A DNA stretch of 30,787 nt from Thermotogaceae bacterium (GCA_021161105.1 JAGHBG010000249.1:1-30787); one strand, 5' to 3'. Numbered from the stretch's first letter, positions 1 to 8,065 are shown. Translations and numbers: made by a program. The notes: a model not told the origin generated them from the sequence alone.

Positions 1-27
1 ATTTTAGAACTCATAGAAAAAATATAA

Positions 28-40
28 CAAATAATATTTG
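28..40. promoter_or_regulatory. 13-base palindrome upstream of uraA
   Basis: CAAATA and TATTTG flank a single A, giving a perfect odd palindrome 26 bases before the uraA start. It sits where a promoter or operator would lie, but the window begins only 27 bases upstream, so no -35/-10 pair can be assigned. It may be chance in AT-rich DNA. Confidence 0.2.
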
Positions 41-66
41 TCTAAAACTTTTAAGGAGGTGTTTGC

Positions 67-1374
67 ATGGCAGAAAGAGAAAGCCAGTACCTCAAAATTG
101 AACCGCAGGAGGACAGGAGTAAGGGTGTAGGAACAGGCGGTCTTATTTTGCTTGGTTTGCAACATGCCTTTACAATGTTTGGTGCGACTGTTTTAGTTCC
201 ATATTTAACTGGTGTCCCGGTTAATGTCGCACTTTTCACAGCAGGTGTTGGTACACTACTTTTCCACTGGATTACAAAATGGAAGGTTCCAGTTTTTCTC
301 GGTTCCAGCTTTGCCTACATTGCACCAATGATTACAGTTACTATGTACTATATCAATCTCGAGCATCCAGATATAGAAAATATTCAAGAAGCTTTACATC
401 AGCTCGGAGATATAACTCCGTATTTAGCTTATGCGACGGGTGGTATCCTTCTTGCAGGATTTGTCAAACTGATATTTGGAATTCTTATTAAGTTAGTAGG
501 CATTAAAAAGTTTGAATTGCTGTTTCCACCGGCGGTTTCCGGTACGATGATTATACTTATAGGACTTCTTTTAAGTCCTGCAGCGATAAATATGGCGAGT
601 TCAAACTGGTGGCTTGCTGTGGTAGCTCTTGTAACAGCGATTTTTGTCAGGCTTTATACAAAGGGTTTCAACAAATTATTACCTGTTATTTGGGGAATTA
701 TAGCTGGTTATGTAGTGGCAGCCATAACTGGTAATGTTGATTTTTCTGAAGTTAAAAGTGCTGCATGGGTAGGAATTCCACATTTTTACTGGCCAAAATT
801 CTCCGTTTACGCAGCATCTGTTATAGTTCCAGTCGCTATAGCGCCTGCGGTTGAACATTTTGGAGATATTTTTGCTATATCTGCAGTAGTTGGTAAACCG
901 TTCTATGAAGATCCTGGAATGCATAGGACGTTGATGGGTGATGGTCTTGCAACGTCGTTAGCAGGACTTTTTGGTGGTCCAGCAAATACTACGTATTCTG
1001 AAAACACAGGGGTTGTTGCATTGACAAAGGTTTTCAACCCAAATGTAATGAGAGTAGCAGCGGGATTTGCAATTTTAATGGCTTTTATACCAAAGGTCGG
1101 GGCACTTATTAGGTCAATTCCTGTCTCTGTTATGGGTGGAATAATGATAATGCTCTTTGGAATGATAGCTGGTGTAGGTATAAGAACACTCGTTCAAAAT
1201 CGCGTTAAAGTTGATGGAAAGAATTTAATAACCATAGCAATTATGCTTGTTGCGGGGCTTGGTGGAGCAAAATGGGAGGTTGGGAATTTTTCTCTGCAGG
1301 GTTTAGGACTTGCAGCGGTAGTTGGAATGGCTCTTAATGGTTTATTTGTTCTTACAAAAGCTTCGGATGATTAA
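67..1374 (+). CDS. uraA: NCS2 family uracil permease
   Basis: Inner-membrane nucleobase transporter, most likely a uracil:proton symporter of the NCS2 (UraA/PyrP) family, feeding pyrimidine salvage. The 435-residue product is almost entirely hydrophobic helices. It carries the family's QHAFTMFGATVLVP stretch (32-45) and the two substrate-site glutamates expected from UraA, E263 in VEHFGD and E312 in NTTYSENTG. The length is normal for the family. The start is fixed by a strong AAGGAGG seven bases upstream of the ATG. It stands alone on the + strand, converging with the nrdJ group, so nothing nearby refines the substrate. Xanthine or another uracil-like base cannot be excluded from sequence alone, but the GENTG-like motif and TM1 motif favour uracil. 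Confidence 0.93.
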   Translation: MAERESQYLKIEPQEDRSKGVGTGGLILLGLQHAFTMFGATVLVPYLTGVPVNVALFTAGVGTLLFHWITKWKVPVFLGSSFAYIAPMITVTMYYINLEHPDIENIQEALHQLGDITPYLAYATGGILLAGFVKLIFGILIKLVGIKKFELLFPPAVSGTMIILIGLLLSPAAINMASSNWWLAVVALVTAIFVRLYTKGFNKLLPVIWGIIAGYVVAAITGNVDFSEVKSAAWVGIPHFYWPKFSVYAASVIVPVAIAPAVEHFGDIFAISAVVGKPFYEDPGMHRTLMGDGLATSLAGLFGGPANTTYSENTGVVALTKVFNPNVMRVAAGFAILMAFIPKVGALIRSIPVSVMGGIMIMLFGMIAGVGIRTLVQNRVKVDGKNLITIAIMLVAGLGGAKWEVGNFSLQGLGLAAVVGMALNGLFVLTKASDD

Positions 1375-1466
1375 TGATTGGATCGCTCTTTGTCTTTTGA
1401 AAAAGGTGTAGTGCTTATTAGAAGTTCATAAGAACAGAATTTATGGATTTCTATGAATTTAATTCT

Positions 1467-1741
1467 GTGATGGTATTAGCTTTTGCATTGTTGTCTCTGC
1501 TGGGGGCAATGGGGGTGTTTTCTCTTGAATGTGAATGAACTTTCAAAGGGTATAAGCATGATCAAGATGGGCAAAACAAGAATTTTTCCAGGCATAAATG
1601 CTGAAATAATAGTAAACGTGTATGGAGGAATTGCTTACTCAATAATGAATATTTTTGAAAAATGATGAAGCTGTATGGATATGGACGATAATGCGTAGCT
1701 TACGATTTAGTGCAGCCAATTTTGCATCTACTTTACTTTGA
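1467..1741 (+). pseudogene. possible decayed small exported protein
   Basis: The 395 bases between uraA and the convergent small membrane gene hold no convincing intact gene. Three short open stretches follow one another in three successive frames. From 1470 one reads a signal-peptide-like start (MVLAFALLSLLGAMGVFSL, stop at 1536). From about 1531 a second frame reads VNELSKGISM...IMNIFEK to a stop at 1663. From about 1652 a third reads NDEAVWIWTIMRSLRF... to a stop at 1739. Two frameshifts would join them into a protein of about 90 residues with an export signal. No good ribosome binding site precedes it. An 8-base inverted repeat (ACAGAATT 1434-1441, AATTCTGT 1461-1468) lies just upstream. 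I do not recognise the family, and chance open frames in AT-rich DNA remain possible. Confidence 0.3.
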
Positions 1742-1769
1742 AACAATCTTTAATTGCGCAATGAATTGT

Positions 1770-2243
1770 TCACAATTTGCTAACAATTTTATCAAAAGTA
1801 TATTTTTCGGAACTCCTATAAATTTCCATTGACTTTTCCATTATGTCTTTCTTTTTATCTATGGCTATGAATTCTACTTTTATATATGTTGCAAGATCTA
1901 TCAGGGAAAAGAACATCGTCCAGAAGAAAAGTAGCATAATAAACGTTTTCAAGCTGGTCTCTGATGCGAGATCAAAAATGCCTGCACATATTACTCCAAT
2001 CAACAGATTATCGATGAAATTTTTTAAAAAGAATCGAGGAACGTACATTTTCAAAATCTCAGTTTTATCTTTGTTTCCCAGCGTGCTTATTATATTTATG
2101 AAATCTTTTTCTTTGACACCACGTTCTTTCAAAGTGTATATTCTTCTCAATACCATGGCTTGCCAGAATTTTTCATCTTTGGTTAGCAATTTCCACAGAT
2201 ATATGCCATGTTTCACTACAGGAATTCTTAAAAGCATTTCCAT
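1770..2243 (-). CDS. small membrane protein of unknown function downstream of nrdJ
   Basis: A 157-residue protein I do not recognise. The first 75 residues are charged and helical. Two hydrophobic segments follow, at about 76-92 and 100-121, then a charged tail rich in Lys and Glu, suggesting a two-helix membrane hairpin with both ends on the same side. The start is supported by GAGG eight bases upstream; that site overlaps the nrdJ stop codon (TGAGGAAAATAGCCATG), leaving 11 bases between the genes. This implies co-transcription and probably coupled translation with nrdJ. An equally long frame on the opposite strand was rejected because it has no ribosome binding site and runs into nrdJ. No function is proposed. 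Confidence 0.7.
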   Translation of the reverse strand: MEMLLRIPVVKHGIYLWKLLTKDEKFWQAMVLRRIYTLKERGVKEKDFINIISTLGNKDKTEILKMYVPRFFLKNFIDNLLIGVICAGIFDLASETSLKTFIMLLFFWTMFFSLIDLATYIKVEFIAIDKKKDIMEKSMEIYRSSEKYTFDKIVSKL

Positions 2244-2254
2244 GGCTATTTTCC

Positions 2255-5200
2255 TCAGTTATCTGTACAGGCTGTCCAGCCACAAGAATTGCACTGTGCA
2301 CAACCTTCTTTCATAATGAGCTCTGCTCCACATACGGGACATCTTGGACGTCCTTCCTCATCTATATAATAGCCCTTTGGCGTTAATGTCCAGCGAGATT
2401 TCACCTCTTCAAGATTTGTAAGAACTTTCTTTTTCTGTCCTTTAGCTTTTAAAAACTTTACAAGTTCTTCCACAACATCCGCCATTACTCTTGTAATTGG
2501 TGAATAGTTATTTTGCCAGTCTTTCACTTTTCTAAGTTGCCGTGTGGTTTCATAAACATCTACACCAAGTCTCATGGCTACACTCATAAGCCTGCCCGCA
2601 GTGTTGAAAAGCTCGGAATATTCTTTTGTACTCCTTCCAGCCCTGAAAAAGACTTCAAAAGGTTCGTCATCGTCAGTGTATCCAAGTTCAACATACATCT
2701 TTCTCTTTTTTCCATTTATTGTGAATTTAACTTCTTTTTTAAGGGAAGGAATTATAGCTGGACGTTCTTTTGGGATGAGATGTCTTGTCTTCGTGTCCAT
2801 AGCTATCTTAAGGCCACCAAGATCAAAGATAGCAACATCTTTTTTCCTGTCTTCTTTTTTCTTCCTCTTAAGTTTAAGTATAGGAGTTCTTGTGGCTTCA
2901 ACATATATAGTAGTTCCTTTTATATTAAGCAGGAGAGATATCAAATAAAAATCGCTTACGGCTTGTATTGTTCTGATTGCTTTTTTGTATTCTTCTCTTG
3001 TTTTGATTTCCTCCATAATATCTGATGGAGTAGTTATACCTTCTTCAAGATCGAGGATCATGTCTCTAAACTTTTCAGCAGTTGAGCGAGGTATGATTGG
3101 ATCCATACTTATAAAATGGAGAAATGCTTTCATATGGTGTGTATTTGTAAGGAGTTCTTTTTCTATGTACTCTTTCACATCGAAGCGATGTTTAAAGAAC
3201 TTGTCAAGTGCTCTATTTAAAAATGGTTCGTTGTAGTCCTTTAACTTTTCGATGTCTCCAAGCTTTGTATCCCTTTGTATGTTGAATGTAGTCGATGTAT
3301 TCATATCTATATATAAATTGGAGAGCATAAGTATCGCTATCTTTTCGGGAACTCCTATCTGAGATGTCGTTACGAGAACTTCGTTTTGTTCTATTTCATC
3401 AGGTATATCGAAATTTGCTATCTTATTTATTATATCTGTGATTTCTTTTTCATCCTTTTTCATGTAATATCTCAAATAGTCCTCAAGGGATGAATCGTAT
3501 ACGACAACTGAGTATTCGGACGGAAGGTCGGGATTAATTCTTCTTGTGTAGGCCAGTGAGAATATTGGCTCAACTCCTGAGGAAACCTGACATATAAAAG
3601 AAATAGATCCAGTTGGTGCTATGGCCATCAGTCTGGCATTTGCTATCTTTCTTCCTTTTGGAAGCTCGACTACAGCATCTGGGTTGTCAGTGTTCCATAC
3701 GTAATAAGTTTTGTTATCGTCAAACTTATAACCGTCCGGATGCCACTTAAACATCTCCTTTAGCTCTTTTCCAGTCATAACAAACCTGTTTTTTTCATAA
3801 TTTGCATGAGGTCCTATAAGATCAGCAATGTCCAAACTTGATTCAAGTGCTGAATGTGAAAATTCCCTCATTATTTTTCTGAAGGTTTCGAAAGATTCTT
3901 TCGATCCATATCTTTGGTTAAGCATGACGAAAGTTGATGCAAGGCCCATGTAACCAATTCCTGTATTTCGGTACATTCTTGTTTTTTCTGTTAATACTTT
4001 TAATGGATATTCGTTAGCAGCTCCAGCCAAGGTTAAGAAAAGGTGAAGAGATTTTGTAGCTGCCTTAAGTCCTTCAAAATCAAATTCTACTTTTCCGTTA
4101 TTTTCAACAAGCATGGAATAGAGGTTCACAGAGCCAAGAACGCATACAGATTTGTCAAAACCTGTGAATTCCGCACAGGGATTAACAGAAGTTATTGGTT
4201 CAATATCCACAATGGGGTTATCTTTGTTTATAGCTGAAAGGTTCAAAAGGCCAGGCTCTGCATGAAGTGTAGCGTTGAAAACTAAATTCGACCATATTTT
4301 TCTTGAAGAGATATTTTCAGTTATTGTGGGATCGTGAGGATCTGTGGTCTGCCAATCTTTACCTTCGAGAAGGGTTTTTATAAACTTATCATTAACAGCA
4401 ACGCTTATATTTGCGTACTTTATATTCTGGTAGTTTTTCTCAAAATCTGTTTTCATGTTTATGAAATCGAGGATTTCCGGATGTTCCGCATTCATAAGAA
4501 ACATGTTAGCTCCTCTTTTGGTGTTGGCGTGTAAGGCAATTATGTATGTAACTTCGTTGAATAATCTCATAAACATCAAGGGTCCTGATGATCTTCCTTT
4601 TATTGTAGATACCCAGGCATACTTGCTCCTAAGATTTCCGAAGTTGACGCCAAAGCCTCCGGCGTGGCGAAAGACTTCTGCCTGATAATAGAGCATATCA
4701 AATATCGATTTTATATCGTCTTCAATGGTGCCCATAGCGTAACATGAACCATAAGCAGGATCCTTCATTTTGGATATTAACTTGTAATCTTCATAATTCA
4801 TATCTTCGTAGTCCTTGTAAAGGATTTCAAGAAGTTCTGGATCATCGAGAGCGTATCTGCCAGCATTCATCATGAATGGAGAGGAAGGTAGCCATATCTT
4901 ATGGTATATGGCAAATTCAAACATCCGTGCCGTCTCATTTAACAGCTGAAGCTTTTCACTCTTTGAAGCTTTTTTCATAAAACGAGGTAGCTCAAAATCG
5001 TCTACTTTTCCTTCATATATCAAAGAAGATATATTTATAAGTCCAGAAGCAACCTTTTTAGCAACTCTTCTTGCAAGAGCTCTGAAATTCTCAGTAGATA
5101 TCTTTTTTCCATCTTCAACATCGTAGTAATATACTTCGAATTTTAAACCGGAGTTTTTATCTTCTTTCCATTCAACTTTCATTGTATGCTCTTCGAAAAG

Positions 5201-5377
5201 GTCTTCTGACATTTTCTCAACGACTTCTTGTGGTAGTTTAAAGTAATACCTCTCAAGAAGCAACCTTTTTACATGTGTATGCTTTTCATGGGTGAGTCCG
5301 TTGTAAATTCTTCTATAAACCAGGTTCTTTAAGGTATCAAATGGTGCTATTATATTTCGAACAGTTTCAACGGGCAT
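2255..5377 (-). CDS. nrdJ: adenosylcobalamin-dependent (class II) ribonucleotide reductase
   Basis: Reduces ribonucleotides to deoxyribonucleotides using a cobalamin-derived thiyl radical. In the 1040-residue frame the expected catalytic elements are visible: the first redox cysteine in AYGSCYAMG (C212), the NPCAE radical-site motif (C401, E403), the partner cysteine in VCVLGSVNL (C412) and the PTGSIS phosphate loop (588-593). A TSCPD-like region lies near 905-950. A C-terminal zinc ribbon has six cysteines (1013, 1016, 1026, 1029, 1032, 1037). The length matches the long NrdJ subgroup. The motif normally GCKGxTVYRDGSR is divergent here (IKGTTIYVEATR, about 819-830), and about 90 extra residues precede it. 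The start chosen is the ATG at 5377, preceded by GGGAGGG at good spacing; a GTG six codons upstream has none. Neighbouring cobO supplies the cofactor. Confidence 0.93.
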   Translation of the reverse strand: MPVETVRNIIAPFDTLKNLVYRRIYNGLTHEKHTHVKRLLLERYYFKLPQEVVEKMSEDLFEEHTMKVEWKEDKNSGLKFEVYYYDVEDGKKISTENFRALARRVAKKVASGLINISSLIYEGKVDDFELPRFMKKASKSEKLQLLNETARMFEFAIYHKIWLPSSPFMMNAGRYALDDPELLEILYKDYEDMNYEDYKLISKMKDPAYGSCYAMGTIEDDIKSIFDMLYYQAEVFRHAGGFGVNFGNLRSKYAWVSTIKGRSSGPLMFMRLFNEVTYIIALHANTKRGANMFLMNAEHPEILDFINMKTDFEKNYQNIKYANISVAVNDKFIKTLLEGKDWQTTDPHDPTITENISSRKIWSNLVFNATLHAEPGLLNLSAINKDNPIVDIEPITSVNPCAEFTGFDKSVCVLGSVNLYSMLVENNGKVEFDFEGLKAATKSLHLFLTLAGAANEYPLKVLTEKTRMYRNTGIGYMGLASTFVMLNQRYGSKESFETFRKIMREFSHSALESSLDIADLIGPHANYEKNRFVMTGKELKEMFKWHPDGYKFDDNKTYYVWNTDNPDAVVELPKGRKIANARLMAIAPTGSISFICQVSSGVEPIFSLAYTRRINPDLPSEYSVVVYDSSLEDYLRYYMKKDEKEITDIINKIANFDIPDEIEQNEVLVTTSQIGVPEKIAILMLSNLYIDMNTSTTFNIQRDTKLGDIEKLKDYNEPFLNRALDKFFKHRFDVKEYIEKELLTNTHHMKAFLHFISMDPIIPRSTAEKFRDMILDLEEGITTPSDIMEEIKTREEYKKAIRTIQAVSDFYLISLLLNIKGTTIYVEATRTPILKLKRKKKEDRKKDVAIFDLGGLKIAMDTKTRHLIPKERPAIIPSLKKEVKFTINGKKRKMYVELGYTDDDEPFEVFFRAGRSTKEYSELFNTAGRLMSVAMRLGVDVYETTRQLRKVKDWQNNYSPITRVMADVVEELVKFLKAKGQKKKVLTNLEEVKSRWTLTPKGYYIDEEGRPRCPVCGAELIMKEGCAQCNSCGWTACTDN

Positions 5378-5416
5378 ATTAATCCCTCCCACCACACCAG
5401 GTTTTGTGTCACATAA

Positions 5417-5441
5417 ATTATATACCCTTATATATAGGGTA
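5417..5441 (-). promoter_or_regulatory. nrdJ promoter -10 with overlapping palindromic operator candidate
   Basis: On the - strand a perfect TATAAT (5417-5422) lies about 40 bases before the nrdJ start. Immediately upstream is the inverted repeat TACCCT / AGGGTA (5436-5441 and 5423-5428) with a 7-base AT loop. Its core, ACCCTATATATAAGGGT, resembles the NrdR box family (ACACnATATATnGTGT) but is one base longer. No clear -35 is visible; the T-rich run at about 5440-5446 is the only candidate. The position between -35 and -10 suits a repressor site. Neither strand has a T-run after the hairpin, so a terminator is unlikely. Confidence 0.5.
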
Positions 5442-5472
5442 AAAAATTAAAAGAATGTTTCAAAGTAGTTAC

Positions 5473-5952
5473 TTATTTAGGAGGGCGGTATAAAATCCTG
5501 TAGATGAGGTAGGAAAGTTTTATCTTTCTATGATATCTTTCGGCAGCTTCAAGGTTTCTTAAGGAGTCATAAGCGTTCGGTCCGATGTTATACGCTTTTA
5601 TAGCTTTTTCCAAATTGCTGTATCTCTTGATAAGATATTTTAAATACAACACCCCTGCCTCAATATTTGAAGCAGGGGTTGTTATGTCTATTTTTCTTTT
5701 TGTCTTTTTGGAAAGCCACCTGGCTGTGTCTTCCATAACCTGCATGAGCCCTTTGGCTCCTATTGGAGATACCGCATCTTCTTTAAAGCCACTTTCAACT
5801 TTAATAAATGCCATAATAAGGAGTGCATCTAATCCGTTATCTTTTGCAACGTTATTGATAGTGTCGTAATACTTAAGTGGAAATAAATTAACGGCTTTAT
5901 ATAAAATCAAAACGACTAAAAAAAACAATAAAGTCGCAACAAGCAATTTCAT
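5473..5952 (-). CDS. membrane-anchored lytic transglycosylase (SLT domain)
   Basis: Predicted to cleave the glycan strands of peptidoglycan in the periplasm, forming 1,6-anhydro ends. Residues 3-22 form a single N-terminal membrane anchor or uncleaved signal; the rest is one SLT/goose-lysozyme-type domain. The catalytic glutamate is E53 in the KVESGF motif, followed by GLMQV (68-72) and the AYNIGP motif (120-125), as expected for family 1 transglycosylases. At 159 residues it is a minimal enzyme with no accessory domains. Its ATG overlaps the stop of the upstream dehydrogenase (ATGA) with no separate ribosome binding site, so translation is probably coupled. It could serve envelope turnover or local opening of the wall for surface machines. 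The flagellar rod gene in this window lacks a wall-cutting domain, so a flagellar role is conceivable but unproven. Confidence 0.9.
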   Translation of the reverse strand: MKLLVATLLFFLVVLILYKAVNLFPLKYYDTINNVAKDNGLDALLIMAFIKVESGFKEDAVSPIGAKGLMQVMEDTARWLSKKTKRKIDITTPASNIEAGVLYLKYLIKRYSNLEKAIKAYNIGPNAYDSLRNLEAAERYHRKIKLSYLIYRILYRPPK

Positions 5953-7058
5953 TTTTCTAATTTCTTTATCAATACCTCTTTGTAAATTTTCTCAACCTTG
6001 TCAAGATCAAAATTACCGTGAGTTACTCCCAAATGTTTGGCTTTTGAGGTTCTTTCAGCCCATGTTTTTATTTCTTCTTCAGAAACTTCTATGTTTGCTT
6101 TGTAAACTCCTACTTCTTTTAGGAAGCTTTCAAGCCCTTCAAGCCCTTCAAAGACTTCCACCGCTTCTTTTACCTTTTCTTTTGCTTCTTTACTCATAAC
6201 TTTCAAAGTTTCAACAAGGAACATTCCTGTAGCCTGTCCATGTTTTACTCCTTTGAATGTTGTTACAGGATACCCAAAAGCGTGATTCACCGTTGTTCCA
6301 GCCTGTGCTATAACTATTCCTGCTAAGGTAGATGCATACATCATTTTCTCTCTATATTCATAATTATCGGGATTTTCCATCGCCTTTGGAAGATAATCTT
6401 TTATAAGAGATATAGCCTCTTTTGCCAAAAGCCTTATAAATGGATTTGACCTTTTTGAAACATAACCTTCAACGACGTGAGACAGCGCATCTATACCAGT
6501 TGACATAGTAAGGTATTCTGACATAGTAAGAGTGTATTTCGGATCAGCAAAAGATAGTGTTGGAAATGTAAAAGGTGTTCCAAAGCCACCTTTGTTGCCA
6601 TTATCGTCGGTTATTACAGAATACTGCGTTACTTCACTTCCGGTGCCGGAAGTTGTTGGAATCGCAACAACCGGTAGCATCTTTGAATATTTTTCAGTAT
6701 CAAAAATTTCCGGAACTTTTAATTCCGGATTTGCTAAGAGTACCGAGAGAGCCTTGGCAAAATCTATTGGACTTCCTCCGCCAAGTCCTACGATGAAATC
6801 TACTTTTTCATCTTTGTACCTGGAAAGAGCATTTCTTAACATATCGAAAGATGGATTCTCTTTAACTTCGTCATATATTTCGTACTCTATTCCAAGTTGC
6901 TTTAAAACCTTCTCAAGGTCTTCTAAAGAACCGTTCTTTTGTGAACTTTTCCCGGTTGTCACAATACATCTTCTTCCAAGGTTTTTGATGAGCTTTCCAT
7001 TTTCCAAAAGAGCGTCTTTTCCGAAATAAAGTTCAACAGGTTCATAATACCTCCACAT
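5949..7058 (-). CDS. iron-containing (group III) alcohol dehydrogenase
   Basis: NAD(P)-dependent alcohol dehydrogenase of the Fe-ADH family, cytoplasmic, interconverting alcohols and aldehydes or ketones, perhaps as an electron sink in fermentation. The product of 369 residues shows the dinucleotide-binding GGGSPID (93-99), the TSGTGSE motif (136-142) and the complete metal-binding set D190, H194, H259 and H273 (in GIDALSHVVEG, VNHAFG and GVKHGQA). Substrate range cannot be read from the sequence. The ATG at 7058 shares one base with the cobO stop (TGATG); a GTG one codon earlier is also possible, with GGGGGA eight bases upstream. It lies in the cobO-adh-slt run. A short coding microrepeat gives GLEGLE near residues 312-317. 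Confidence 0.92.
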   Translation of the reverse strand: MWRYYEPVELYFGKDALLENGKLIKNLGRRCIVTTGKSSQKNGSLEDLEKVLKQLGIEYEIYDEVKENPSFDMLRNALSRYKDEKVDFIVGLGGGSPIDFAKALSVLLANPELKVPEIFDTEKYSKMLPVVAIPTTSGTGSEVTQYSVITDDNGNKGGFGTPFTFPTLSFADPKYTLTMSEYLTMSTGIDALSHVVEGYVSKRSNPFIRLLAKEAISLIKDYLPKAMENPDNYEYREKMMYASTLAGIVIAQAGTTVNHAFGYPVTTFKGVKHGQATGMFLVETLKVMSKEAKEKVKEAVEVFEGLEGLESFLKEVGVYKANIEVSEEEIKTWAERTSKAKHLGVTHGNFDLDKVEKIYKEVLIKKLEK

Positions 7059-7567
7059 CACATCTCAATCCCCCTTCTCGCCTGTACTCCCTTTTGATAA
7101 TAATGCTTTATTTCTTTCATCTCAGTAACAAGATCAGCAATTTCGATAAATTCTTCAGGTGCGTATCTTCCGGTAAGCACAAGCTCAACACCTTCAGGTT
7201 TTGCTTTTATGACTTCCATAACTTCTCCAACAGAAAGCACCTTCATGTGAACAGAAACATTTACTTCATCCAGTATAACAACATCGTAACCCTCTTCAAA
7301 AGCTTTTAATGCTCTTTTAATGCCTTTTCTTGCAAGTTCTTTAATTTCTTCAGAAGGTTCACCAATAATAAACTCCTTTGTTCCATACAGTTCATAATCT
7401 ATACCAAGTTTTTTGAAAGAAGCGTGCTCGCTGTACTCCTGTCCCTTTAAGAATTGGATTATTATAACCTTAAAACCAGTTCCTGCTGCTCTCATCGCAA
7501 GTCCAAATGCAGCTGTCGATTTTCCCTTTCCATTTCCTGTATAAACCTGGATGTAACCTTTTTTCAT
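7058..7567 (-). CDS. cobO: cob(I)yrinic acid a,c-diamide / cobalamin adenosyltransferase
   Basis: Transfers the adenosyl group of ATP to reduced corrinoids, making adenosylcobalamin (CobA/BtuR/CobO family). The 169-residue protein has the family's P-loop GNGKGKST (11-18), the Walker B-like VILDEVN (97-103), TGR at 132-134 and the signature C-terminal GVQARRGIE (160-168). The length is slightly shorter than enterobacterial BtuR, as in many CobO proteins. The start is preceded by GGGAGA at 7-8 bases. It leads a run with the dehydrogenase and transglycosylase and lies upstream of nrdJ on the same strand. The product cofactor would serve NrdJ and, elsewhere, methylmalonyl-CoA mutase, whose partner epimerase is encoded at 27922-28332. 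I saw no B12 box in the leader. Confidence 0.94.
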   Translation of the reverse strand: MKKGYIQVYTGNGKGKSTAAFGLAMRAAGTGFKVIIIQFLKGQEYSEHASFKKLGIDYELYGTKEFIIGEPSEEIKELARKGIKRALKAFEEGYDVVILDEVNVSVHMKVLSVGEVMEVIKAKPEGVELVLTGRYAPEEFIEIADLVTEMKEIKHYYQKGVQARRGIEM

Positions 7568-7665
7568 TTAACCATCTCCCGCATAATGTATGAAACTTAA
7601 TGCGTTATTTGCATGAAACTTTCAAACATTATTTTACTATCATTTATGCTCAAAATCACCATTTA
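7563..7665. repeat. leader copy A (cobO start and upstream region)
   Basis: On the + strand this stretch reads TTCATTTAACC, then ATCTCCC, GTATGA, GAAACT, ATTTTACTAT and CTCAAA. The same blocks, in the same order, recur in copy B at 8119-8266, with a 36-base insertion between the first two blocks. Copy A holds the cobO start codon and ribosome binding site. Confidence 0.5.
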
Positions 7666-7688
7666 ATTACTGCTGTGTTTCTTAGGAG

Positions 7689-7697
7689 TGCTATAAT
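7689..7697 (+). promoter_or_regulatory. extended -10 promoter for the YfiM-like gene
   Basis: TGCTATAAT matches the extended -10 consensus TGnTATAAT exactly and lies 38 bases before the ATG at 7736, followed by AAGGAGG at about 7716-7722. No clear -35 is visible, which fits an extended -10 promoter. Transcription start would be near 7704. Confidence 0.55.
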
Positions 7698-7735
7698 TCT
7701 AAACGAGTGGCGTTCAAGGAGGTTTCACATCAGCG

Positions 7736-8065
7736 ATGAAACTTAAGTTATTATTAATCTTGCTTTTGATCTTTGTAGTGTCCATTAATGGTTTTTCTTA
7801 CAATTTGCCCTCAGATAAATTAAAGCACATAGCTATTAGTTTCTCCATGAGTCTTTTTCTGCAGCCGTACGTTGGCTATCCAGAAAACTTGTTCATTACC
7901 TTAGGGTTGGGTGTGGGGAAGGAAGTGTACGACTTTTTTTCTAAAACAGGTCATGCGGATTTTGCGGATTTAATAGCAGATTTATATGGTGCTGTACTAT
8001 CTGTAAGGGAACTTTCAAATTGTGCGAATAAGAGACTTTGTATAGGTATAGTATGGGTCTTTTAA
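7736..8065 (+). CDS. YfiM-like (DUF2279-type) exported or membrane protein
   Basis: A 109-residue protein with a hydrophobic N-terminus (4-20) that looks like a signal peptide or anchor. It carries the pattern seen in YfiM/DUF2279 proteins: DKLKH (26-30), a second hydrophobic stretch (31-59), GKEVYD (60-65) and GHADFADLIADLYGA (71-85). The family is poorly understood; enterobacterial YfiM is an envelope lipoprotein, but there is no lipobox cysteine here. The C-terminal 20 residues do not fit the pattern and may be frayed. The start has AAGGAGG upstream, though its 13-base spacing is long. It is the only + strand gene between 1374 and 28414 and sits between two diverged copies of the cobO leader, so it may be an insertion or a survivor of rearrangement. 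Confidence 0.65.
   Translation: MKLKLLLILLLIFVVSINGFSYNLPSDKLKHIAISFSMSLFLQPYVGYPENLFITLGLGVGKEVYDFFSKTGHADFADLIADLYGAVLSVRELSNCANKRLCIGIVWVF

Noticed and set aside
1742..1770. Palindrome ATTGCGCAAT with flanking AACAAT/ATTGTT as a terminator
   Set aside because: The stem is plausible but neither strand has a U-tract right after it, so a terminator call between the convergent genes is not supported.
1843..2316. A 157-codon + strand frame opposite the small membrane protein gene
   Set aside because: No ribosome binding site, overlaps the end of nrdJ and mirrors the - strand gene, which has a good site and coupling to nrdJ.
6120..6165. Tandem CTTCAAGCC repeat in the alcohol dehydrogenase gene
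   Set aside because: Two copies only, in frame, giving a harmless GLEGLE; typical coding microrepeat.
7568..7735. Cobalamin riboswitch upstream of cobO
   Set aside because: Only 168 bases, no B12 box or recognisable core; the region is instead explained by leader copy A and the promoter of the divergent gene.
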